From: Verrucomicrobiota bacterium
Lineage (GTDB): Bacteria > Verrucomicrobiota > Verrucomicrobiia > Chthoniobacterales > Terrimicrobiaceae
Direction: 5' to 3'
Length of the DNA: 6,576 bases
Assembly: GCA_026398285.1 (NCBI GenBank)
Contig: JAPLTI010000332.1
Span: forward strand, 1-6,576
Both the position numbers and the translations under genes were made by a program. How positions within the stretch are numbered: the first letter of the stretch is position 1; every line of letters starts with the position of its first letter. The notes beneath the pieces are model-generated. The model was not told where the DNA came from. It searched no databases and worked only from the letters and a program-made list of their open reading frames with translations. Below, one piece after another: positions 1 to 5,948 of the stretch.

Positions 1-1404
1 ATTGATGGAGGCCATGACTTGTGTGGTGCCAAAGACGCCGCTGGCCAAAATGTTCGGGGCATCAGCCGCGTTGGCAGCATCGGCGGCGCGGGAAATGAGC
101 GGATTGTTCAGCACATTGACCCCATTGGCTTTTGCGGCGGCATTCTGAGCGACGATTGCGGCATCATCCACCGCGAGTTCGCGGCGCCCTGTCGCGCTGG
201 CTACTCCCCCACCCTGTCCGGCCACGCCCACGCCGATGGAGTTGACGCCCAAGGTGCGCGAGGTGCCGATAGCCAAATCCACGATAGCCGCTGAAATTTC
301 AATGACGCGCACAGGCACATCCAGTTGGGCAATTGCATCCGCATAGGAGGGCATGTTTTCCCGGATATCCCGAATCACCACGGCATTCCGGCGCACATCA
401 GACATGATGCTTGCTTGATTGGTCACAAAGGCACCGGGCAATCCCTGTCCTGGCCCTGAGGCCGTGCTGTAGCCTTGTTGAGGTGCGGAAGACTGGCCAG
501 CCGCTGAAGGTGCGTTTCCCGCTGACGGCGCTGGCGCGGAAGCAGCCCCACCCCCTTGGGCGGCTGGACCAGTATAGAATCCCAGCCTGGCGGTTTCCGC
601 CGCCTGCTGAGGGCCGAGAGCGCCAACCATGGCTCTGGGTTTGCCACCACTGGCGAAGGTGTCACCGATATTAACGGCACCTTGGCTCGTGTCGTTAACA
701 AGCTCGTTGAGCAAAGAAGCAACGCCCTTGATGACGCTTCCCGAACTGCCATTTCCATCAGCACTTGCCAAGCCTCCGCCGAGCACAACATCGTAGGCCC
801 AAGCGTAATTGAGAGGGAAAACCTCGATCACCATCTCGCCCTGCTGGCGAAACTGCTCCTGATTGTCCAGCGTCTCGGCGACATGCCTGTTGACATCCAC
901 AAAAGCTTGCAAGCCGGTGATGGAGAGAAGAGGCGTGCCCGGCACATTGGAAACCGAGGACCCCGGGGAGAGAATGCCCATTCGCGAAAGCGAGGAAAGG
1001 ACGGTTTCCGGCTTGGAAAAGCGCAGAGTCACGAGGCTGGTTTGCACCTCCACCGGCGTGCCAACATAGAGGATCCCGTTATGAAACATCCACATCAGGT
1101 TGAACGAGCGGGAAAGCTGGGAGAGGAGGTCGCCGGGCGGAATGTTTTCAAACCGGCCGCTGATGCGCCCCTTCACATTTCCGCTAATGACCGTGCGCAC
1201 TCCATGCTGCTGTGAGAGTTCGGAGAGCACATCAGCCACCTCACGGTTTTGAGCCACGATGAGGTATTTGATTTTTGGCCAGGGGATCAGCGCCGCCTCT
1301 GCGGAATCCGCCTTGAGGGTGGGCAAAGAATGCAAAAAACCAAGAACCACAGCGGCCACACTCGCCAATGTCCGAACACGGCCTGCTATTTTGAAAAGAC
1401 GCAT
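1..1404 (-). CDS. sctC: Type III secretion outer-membrane secretin SctC (YscC/InvG family), 3' end beyond window
   Basis: This would be the outer-membrane ring of the injectisome, through which the needle and substrates pass. The frame is open for 468 residues from an ATG at 1404 to the left window edge, so the C-terminal part is missing. Residues 1-32 look like a Sec signal peptide: basic MRLFKIAGRVR, hydrophobic LASVAAVVLGFL, and possible cleavage after LKA. Residues about 45-115 resemble the secretin N0 domain (VADVLSELSQQHG, then GRISGRFENIPPGDLLSQL and ILYVG). Residues about 116-185 and 190-240 read as NolW-like ring-forming domains (VEVQTSLVTLRFSKPETV; VIEVFPLNYAWAYDVVL). A linker rich in Ala, Gly, Pro, Ser and Gln covers about 278-324. 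The DVRRNAVVIRDI stretch (336-347) and VRVIEISAAIVDL (365-377) then lead into the secretin beta-domain, which is cut. The start lies 24 nt after the chaperone stop, in the same frame, with no clear Shine-Dalgarno. The signal peptide and the T3SS neighbours favour SctC over a type II or type IV pilus secretin. Confidence 0.88.
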   Translation of the reverse strand, partial: MRLFKIAGRVRTLASVAAVVLGFLHSLPTLKADSAEAALIPWPKIKYLIVAQNREVADVLSELSQQHGVRTVISGNVKGRISGRFENIPPGDLLSQLSRSFNLMWMFHNGILYVGTPVEVQTSLVTLRFSKPETVLSSLSRMGILSPGSSVSNVPGTPLLSITGLQAFVDVNRHVAETLDNQEQFRQQGEMVIEVFPLNYAWAYDVVLGGGLASADGNGSSGSVIKGVASLLNELVNDTSQGAVNIGDTFASGGKPRAMVGALGPQQAAETARLGFYTGPAAQGGGAASAPAPSAGNAPSAAGQSSAPQQGYSTASGPGQGLPGAFVTNQASIMSDVRRNAVVIRDIRENMPSYADAIAQLDVPVRVIEISAAIVDLAIGTSRTLGVNSIGVGVAGQGGGVASATGRRELAVDDAAIVAQNAAAKANGVNVLNNPLISRAADAANAADAPNILASGVFGTTQVMASIN

Positions 1405-1428
1405 ATTTTCAAGGCGCGAGACAATGCC

Positions 1429-1812
1429 CTACAAAATCCCTTCGAGCGAGACCTTTTTACAAAGATCTGAGAGCTCGCGGATGAATAATTTGAGATCAGG
1501 GCGAGGTGGCAGTCCATGCGCGCCGGGAAGGATTTCGCTCCAGTAAAGAAGACGGCCGGTGGCAGACTCGAAGCTCGGAAATCCGCATGCCGAGACGGGA
1601 AACGGGGCCTCAAGAAAATTTTCAAGCGCAGGATCATCCGATGCGATGGGCAACTCGTTCAATTGCCCGCAGAGATACCAGCGCCTGTCGTGCTCGCGGA
1701 TTTCAACAAGGTTTGCATCATCAATCACCAGTTGAATGGGAAATTCCCTCTCGGAAGCTGGCACAGCCAGAAGGTCGCAAAGAGCGGAAACATGGGTTGG
1801 CATGGTTTGCAT
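1429..1812 (-). CDS. Probable CesT-family type III secretion chaperone
   Basis: This 127-residue protein is small and has no signal peptide or membrane segment, which is the usual size and cytosolic character of class I T3SS chaperones. Such chaperones dimerise and bind the N-terminal region of secreted effectors. The layout fits the CesT fold: an N-terminal helix (VSALCDLLAV), strands with acidic residues (FPIQLVIDDANLVEI, then RRWYLCGQLNELP), a central helix (ALENFLEAPF), a turn (FESATGRLLYWSEILPG), and a C-terminal amphipathic helix (LKLFIRELSDLCKKV). Two ATGs lie close together at 1812 and 1803; the outer one is listed, and neither has a good Shine-Dalgarno. It ends in TAG at 1431-1429, only 24 nt before sctC and in the same frame, so co-translation is likely. 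Its client is unknown; the upstream glycosyltransferase-like proteins are candidates by position only. The family call rests on recognised pattern and context, since sequence conservation in these chaperones is weak. Confidence 0.68.
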   Translation of the reverse strand: MQTMPTHVSALCDLLAVPASEREFPIQLVIDDANLVEIREHDRRWYLCGQLNELPIASDDPALENFLEAPFPVSACGFPSFESATGRLLYWSEILPGAHGLPPRPDLKLFIRELSDLCKKVSLEGIL

Positions 1813-1887
1813 AGGAAAGAATCGTCAACTTTGCGACTGAAGTGCAGCAGGTGGAAGCGGGTTTGACACGACGGAAATGAAAAAATT

Positions 1888-3957
1888 TTATTGTTTTTCG
1901 TTATGACTACCTGCCGCAAGTTTGCGTAATTCTTCCAGAGAGCGGCTGGCGACGCAGAGGCAGTAATCTTTGGCCACATCCGGTATGCCGCTGAAAGAAC
2001 GGGGCTTGTATTTTCCCGCAAACCATTTGTGCTTTGAAAAATCTGCCACACAATGCCACGCGTGGATGTGAAGGACATCGCGAGTAATTTTGTTGTCCAA
2101 GCAAAACGAATCCAAGGCATTCAGACGGACGTCGCGCGCTTGAAGATTTTTATTCACAGCAAGATGGATGGCATACATGGAGGCCACACCTCGATACCAG
2201 CCGGGCCATTTGCCGGGATCACCGTTTTTCCACTCCGTCTCAAGGAGGCGGCGGGTCAATGCGAGGTGGTCTGAAATGACAGGAAGAACATCCCTCGTCC
2301 TGCCAAAAATCGAAGCTCCCACATGGTTGAGACCGCCATCGGAAATTCGGAGTTTTTTGAAAATGCGAACCAGGTTTTGGACCACCTCGTCGCGCGTCTC
2401 GGGGTGTTCCATGTAGCCGCCGTAGCCCAGGAGCACTTGTTCGGGCTCGAGACCACGAAGATTGGCGGTGAGGAAAACATCGCAATCCGTTTTCAGAAGA
2501 TAATCATACTTGTCGATTAACCACTCCTGTTCCCCCTCCTGCCGGAACATGGCAAAGGAATTCACAAACGGATAGTCGCTCCAAAACCCGTCCTCATCCG
2601 CCATGGGAGCGAGCTGGCGAGCCACCAAGCCCTCGCACATTGGAGGCTGAACGGCCGGATTATGGTAGACGACCAAGTCATATTCCCGATGCAGATTCCA
2701 GAGTTGGTAGGTTTTTTGGAGCCAGCTGAACTCCTCGGCCGCTTTGTTACCGGCATCCAAATAAACGACGATAGCCTTGCTGTTGCCATCCCGAGGCAGT
2801 CGCTTGTTGGGGCTGGCCACAGGCCGGGCCGCAGACCCCCTCGCACGCCGACTGGCTTCCACCGCCTCCTGCAAGGAATCCGAGTAGGCCTTGATGTTTG
2901 GCGCCAAGCAGGGAGAGAGTGACGCGAGAAATCCCGCATTCGCCATGCGCGTTTCCTCCAGGTTTGCATCGTGGCTGCGATGGGCTTCCATCAAGGCCTC
3001 CGCACCGCCCATGGCGTCAAATTCCCTGTAAAAAAAGCCCACACTGGAGAGCTGAGGCGCATTGTGAACCACCGGGTAGTTGCCATAAAGAGCCTCATAG
3101 ACAAAGTGGGGTGGCCGTGCGTGAAATTGGTGGCTCACCACACAGTTTGCCCTCCGGCCCATGAGTTCACAGAATGGAATAAAGTTCAACAATTGAAGCA
3201 ACCCCTGGTCGACGAAATCCAAGGTTTTCAGGAAATCCACGAAGACAGGGTTCGTGTTGATGCGACGCGTATTGATCACATGAACTTCTTCGAGGAGACG
3301 GGGATTTTTCCGGTGGGCATTCTCGACGATTAAAATCGGCACGACGAGATTTTGGGCGATGCTTTTGTTCTCCTCGCACACGGCGATGCGCCAACGCGCA
3401 TCGCCAGGCTTGTATCCCGGCGAGAATTGCTCAGGAAGATCACGCAAGAAGCTTTCCAAAAAGTGTGGATGCCAGAGGAGGGGGACTCGATGCACCAGAC
3501 ACCCGCACAGGATTTCGAAAAAATCGCGATTCGTTTCATCCGGTCCGGGAAAAATCCAAACAGCATCGGCATGGCGAAAGGCGGGAACCTCCCCGGGAGC
3601 CTTCCCGAAGAACAATCGCTCCGCTCCGCTTGCCAGATCATTTCCCGTGCGCAGCGCCACAAGGCATCTCCCACCCTCTTGAAAAATGGCCCTCCAGTCC
3701 TCAGGCAGCGCATCGCCGATTTCAATCACAGCATCGATGCCAGCATCGCCCGATTCCAAGGGGATGTGCGGCAAACCATCGATAGGATCAAAGGACGCCG
3801 CACACAGGAGGCCGACAACCTCCACGCCATCGACATTCGCAAAAAGTTGCGCAAGGAACCATGCGAGTTGGGCGTCATCGGAGTGCCAGAGCGAGCGGTT
3901 GGCTTCCGGAGGTCTCACAGCCAAGGCGAGGCGGATCGTGGAGGGAGTGGTTTTCAT
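1888..3957 (-). CDS. Two-domain putative glycosyltransferase: DUF2827-like N-half fused to a GT-A-like (DUF7164-type) C-half
   Basis: This is a 689-residue cytosolic-looking protein with no signal peptide or membrane helix. Residues about 1-375 are a divergent paralogue of the upstream 380-residue protein. Shared blocks are AVIEIGDALPEDW (76-88), WRIAVCEENKSIAQN (189-203) followed by PILIVENAHRKN, and CVVSHQF (272-278) with VYEALYGNYPVVHN (286-299). The last resembles the donor-site E-x-L-x-G-x-P-V-V motif of GT-B enzymes. The IWSNGINQN loop of the paralogue is replaced by LWHSDDAQL. After a basic, Ala/Arg-rich linker (about 368-390), residues about 393-650 form a second domain: it begins with a strand (KAIVVYLDAG), carries DYLLKTDCDVFLT (485-497) with a DxD-type motif at 491-493, and ends in VLHIHAWHC (628-636), as in metal-dependent GT-A enzymes where a late His contacts the metal. 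I recall this type as DUF7164, less surely. ATG 3957 overlaps the upstream TGA as ATGA, which points to translational coupling; there is no Shine-Dalgarno. Sugar donor and acceptor are unknown. Confidence 0.8.
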   Translation of the reverse strand: MKTTPSTIRLALAVRPPEANRSLWHSDDAQLAWFLAQLFANVDGVEVVGLLCAASFDPIDGLPHIPLESGDAGIDAVIEIGDALPEDWRAIFQEGGRCLVALRTGNDLASGAERLFFGKAPGEVPAFRHADAVWIFPGPDETNRDFFEILCGCLVHRVPLLWHPHFLESFLRDLPEQFSPGYKPGDARWRIAVCEENKSIAQNLVVPILIVENAHRKNPRLLEEVHVINTRRINTNPVFVDFLKTLDFVDQGLLQLLNFIPFCELMGRRANCVVSHQFHARPPHFVYEALYGNYPVVHNAPQLSSVGFFYREFDAMGGAEALMEAHRSHDANLEETRMANAGFLASLSPCLAPNIKAYSDSLQEAVEASRRARGSAARPVASPNKRLPRDGNSKAIVVYLDAGNKAAEEFSWLQKTYQLWNLHREYDLVVYHNPAVQPPMCEGLVARQLAPMADEDGFWSDYPFVNSFAMFRQEGEQEWLIDKYDYLLKTDCDVFLTANLRGLEPEQVLLGYGGYMEHPETRDEVVQNLVRIFKKLRISDGGLNHVGASIFGRTRDVLPVISDHLALTRRLLETEWKNGDPGKWPGWYRGVASMYAIHLAVNKNLQARDVRLNALDSFCLDNKITRDVLHIHAWHCVADFSKHKWFAGKYKPRSFSGIPDVAKDYCLCVASRSLEELRKLAAGSHNEKQ

Positions 3958-5096
3958 TCGACGGTGATCGCCAGGAGGCGCTCGGCGAAAGCTTGGATGT
4001 TATTCGGATCGTCAGGAGCCAGCTTGCGAAGATACTCCGCCGCTCTGCGTTGCGACTCCTCACGAAGCTCCGGTGCGCACTCCCAAGCCCCCAGAAGCGC
4101 TTCCGCCCCCGCCGAAGCTGCGGAGCCAGCGTAAAAGAAACCGAGTCCGGCATCGCGAAGCATCCCGGAGTTATGAATCAAGGGATAGCCGCCGTGCAGA
4201 GCGTCGTAATAGGCATAATTCAAGGCACACTCCCACTGGTGCGATACCACAGCATCGATGCCATGCAGCGCCATGCACTCCACAAAAGGCGCTCTGGGAT
4301 TATAGGTGGCCCGATCATCGCGGGTCATCGAGAGGGCGCGCGCAAAACCTTTGAATTCCTGCTTCTCCTTGAGCGACGCCATACCCATCACCATCATCTC
4401 ACCGATAGCCTCCTTGTTTTTTCGATAAGCGCTCTCGCAAATCAGCATGGGAACAAGACAGTTTTTCACCACCGACAAGTTCGGTTCGAAGATTCCCACC
4501 CGCCAGGGCCGGTTTCGCGACCCGCTGCGGGAAGGCTGAAATCCAAATGGTTTTCCAGCGCGCGACATCTCATCGATGCCGGGCTGAAGAAAAACAGGCG
4601 ACCACAGATGCGGCATGTCCCACACCGGCCGACGGCAAATCGTTTCCAGAAGGGGACTTCCCGTCTTCCGGTGGTGGGGCAGTCCCCACACATCCGAATA
4701 GGAGCATGAATCCTCAAGAGAGGCATAACGCGAGCCAAAGAGAACCGATTCGACCAGTCCGCTGTAGCTGTGCCCTACGATAAAAAGAACACTCTTACCC
4801 CCCAGTGCCAAAACCCGGCGCTTCCACTCCATCGGGAGCCGCGCACCCATTTCGATAACAACATCGATGTCGTAGGTGACATCGCTTGGTTGCACCAGCG
4901 GCACATCGAGATGATCAAACTTCAGACCTGACGGAAATTTCGCAGCCGATCCGCCATTTAAAAAATAGACTTTGTCGACAAAATCTATGTTCCGAAGGAG
5001 CTGCGCAAGCAACGCAATGTTTTGGTTGATACCATTGCTCCAAATGTTCGCATCCTCCGAAACAAAGATCGAAACGCCAACGCGCAGTTTTCTCAC
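3954..5096 (-). CDS. DUF2827-family putative glycosyltransferase
   Basis: This 380-residue protein matches the DUF2827 family as I know it, whose members look like GT-B glycosyltransferases and often sit in glycan loci; no substrate is established. Visible blocks are an N-terminal strand RVGVSIFVS (5-13) followed by IWSNGINQN (18-26), a likely substrate loop; IDVVIEMGARLP (77-88); WRVGIFEPNLSVVKN (198-212) followed by PMLICESAYRKN; and AVVSHQWECALNYAYYDAL (282-300) followed by HGGYPLIHN, the likely nucleotide-sugar site. There is no signal peptide or membrane segment, so it should act in the cytosol unless exported by the T3SS. The start is a GTG at 5096; no ATG or TTG lies further upstream in frame before a TGA, and the Shine-Dalgarno is weak (AAGG about 14 nt upstream). 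The gene begins 71 nt after the translocator stop and overlaps the next gene by 4 bases, so the two are probably made together. Confidence 0.85.
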   Translation of the reverse strand: MRKLRVGVSIFVSEDANIWSNGINQNIALLAQLLRNIDFVDKVYFLNGGSAAKFPSGLKFDHLDVPLVQPSDVTYDIDVVIEMGARLPMEWKRRVLALGGKSVLFIVGHSYSGLVESVLFGSRYASLEDSCSYSDVWGLPHHRKTGSPLLETICRRPVWDMPHLWSPVFLQPGIDEMSRAGKPFGFQPSRSGSRNRPWRVGIFEPNLSVVKNCLVPMLICESAYRKNKEAIGEMMVMGMASLKEKQEFKGFARALSMTRDDRATYNPRAPFVECMALHGIDAVVSHQWECALNYAYYDALHGGYPLIHNSGMLRDAGLGFFYAGSAASAGAEALLGAWECAPELREESQRRAAEYLRKLAPDDPNNIQAFAERLLAITVE

Positions 5097-5167
5097 AATC
5101 GCAACGCCGAGGGCCTTGACCGGAAAACAGCGGTCTCCATGGCTGTTATTTCAACTGCGGACTGGCT

Positions 5168-5524
5168 TTAATTCCGGGCTACTGATTGGACAAAGCTCTG
5201 AATATTCCCAGCAGCACCCGTTTGGGTGTCCATTTGGCTTCGCATATCGGACGCGGCTGCCGCGAGTGCTTGCGCAGCGGTCTTAATAAAGTCGGCTTCC
5301 GCTAAGATGTTTGAACCGTCCTTCTTTTGATTGGCCGCGACGAAGCCAGCAATGCCTGTTGAAACTCCACCAATCGCCGTCCCAATTTGTTGAATGCCCA
5401 TTGCTTTGGACGACAGGGCTTCCGCAGTGGGTGCACTCGTGGCATTGACCCCGTTTTTTGAGCCTGCCCCGGAGACCATCTTCAAGGAATACCCACTAAA
5501 AGCACCGCTCACAAAACCACTCAC
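5168..5524 (-). CDS. C-terminal part of a probable T3SS translocator (SctB/YopD/CopD-like), downstream of an in-frame TAG
   Basis: The first conventional start after the interrupting TAG is GTG 5524, which gives 118 residues; no Shine-Dalgarno precedes it. The same frame is open without a stop all the way back to the TAG at 5590-5588, and the 21 codons between look protein-like (KLGNEKVADSEKTNAIAGI). The small, Gly/Ala-rich hydrophobic stretch NAIAGIVSGFVSGAFSGYSL begins before this GTG, so starting here would cut a membrane segment in half. That argues the piece belongs to a longer protein with the upstream fragment. A second weakly hydrophobic segment (IGTAIGGVSTGIAGFVAA) and a C-terminal helical, coiled-coil-like tail (AQALAAAASDMRSQMD) follow. 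This layout, directly after the larger hydrophobic translocator gene, matches the minor translocator of T3SS operons. The assignment is by layout and synteny, not by a specific motif. Confidence 0.6.
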   Translation of the reverse strand: MSGFVSGAFSGYSLKMVSGAGSKNGVNATSAPTAEALSSKAMGIQQIGTAIGGVSTGIAGFVAANQKKDGSNILAEADFIKTAAQALAAAASDMRSQMDTQTGAAGNIQSFVQSVARN

Positions 5525-5587
5525 AATGCCCGCAATCGCATTGGTCTTTTCCGAGTCAGCGACTTTTTCATTGCCAAGTTTGGTGGA

Positions 5588-5590
5588 CTA
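5588..5590 (-). other. In-frame TAG splitting the putative SctB-like translocator frame
   Basis: A single amber codon separates two stretches in the same frame: codon 113 of a 252-codon frame counted from ATG 5926. Coding-like sequence continues directly after it, with no start codon until GTG 5524 (codon 135). One base change (for example CAG to TAG, or AAG to TAG) would explain it. Possible causes are a nonsense mutation, a sequencing or assembly error, or readthrough. Confidence 0.85.
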
Positions 5591-5926
5591 CAAGGCGGTC
5601 ACATTGGCCGAGAGGCTGAGTTTGTTCAATAAAGATTGTAACTTGTTCTGATCGGACATGATATCAATAATCATTTGAAAAAGTTTCTCGAAAACCGATA
5701 TGTTTCTCTCTTCCAGCGGGGCCGTTGTTTTGGCGGAAGGGGTGGCAATCTCTGCGACCTTTGACGCACCGACTGGGTCTGTGATCACATCCGATACGCG
5801 GTAAAGCGCGGGGTCTTGGAGAATTTTAGTGATGTCAACTTGAGAGACATTATAGTCTTTCAAGATAGGGGCCAATTTGGCGGAATCGATTCCGGCAAAT
5901 GTCATATTGGGATTGATTTCTGGCAT
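5588..5926 (-). CDS. N-terminal part of a probable T3SS translocator (SctB/YopD/CopD-like), ended by an in-frame TAG
   Basis: This open frame of 112 residues starts at ATG 5926 (MPEINPNMTF), 22 nt after the stop of the upstream translocator, and ends at TAG 5590-5588. It can be extended in frame to a TTG at 5986, but that would overlap the upstream gene by 38 bases. An ATT at 5938 has a GGAG eight bases before it, so the true start is uncertain. It has no signal peptide. Residues 77-110 (VFEKLFQMIIDIMSDQNKLQ and on) form an amphipathic, Gln/Leu-rich helical stretch of the sort preceding the membrane segment in T3SS translocators. Joined to the downstream fragment through the TAG it makes one frame of 252 codons ending in TAA at 5168, a plausible size for a minor translocator. 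If the TAG is real and not read through, the product lacks the membrane segment and is probably non-functional for pore formation. Confidence 0.6.
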   Translation of the reverse strand: MPEINPNMTFAGIDSAKLAPILKDYNVSQVDITKILQDPALYRVSDVITDPVGASKVAEIATPSAKTTAPLEERNISVFEKLFQMIIDIMSDQNKLQSLLNKLSLSANVTAL

Positions 5927-5948
5927 AATAGTTGGATATTTAATTTTT

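Noticed and set aside
423..791. Minus-strand open frame of 122 codons in another frame within the secretin region
   Set aside because: It overlaps the secretin in a different frame and has no domain pattern. The secretin frame is continuous from 1404 to the window edge, so no frameshift is needed.
556..1215. Plus-strand open frame of 219 codons opposite the secretin gene
   Set aside because: The opposite strand carries recognisable secretin N-domains in a frame that is open for 468 codons. The plus-strand translation has no family features.
1813..1840. TTGACG close to the chaperone start as a -35 promoter element
   Set aside because: It lies only about ten bases before the ATG, which leaves no room for a -10 box and a transcript start upstream of the gene.
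1875..1902. Possible terminator after the fusion gene: GAAAAA then TTTTTTC on the minus strand
   Set aside because: The stem would be almost entirely A-T and includes part of the coding end. It is too weak to call, and the next gene continues on the same strand after 75 nt.
3352..4709. Long plus-strand open frames (260 and 282 codons, 3352-4134 and 3861-4709) opposite the glycosyltransferase genes
   Set aside because: They are antisense to clearly recognisable DUF2827-like sequence, are rich in Arg, Ser and His, show no domain pattern, and overlap each other. They are typical shadows in GC-rich DNA.
5115..5140. Small inverted repeat GACCG/CGGTC with an 8-base loop in the gap before the DUF2827 gene, as a terminator
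   Set aside because: The stem is only five base pairs and no T-run follows it on the minus strand, so it does not look like an intrinsic terminator. It is likely chance.
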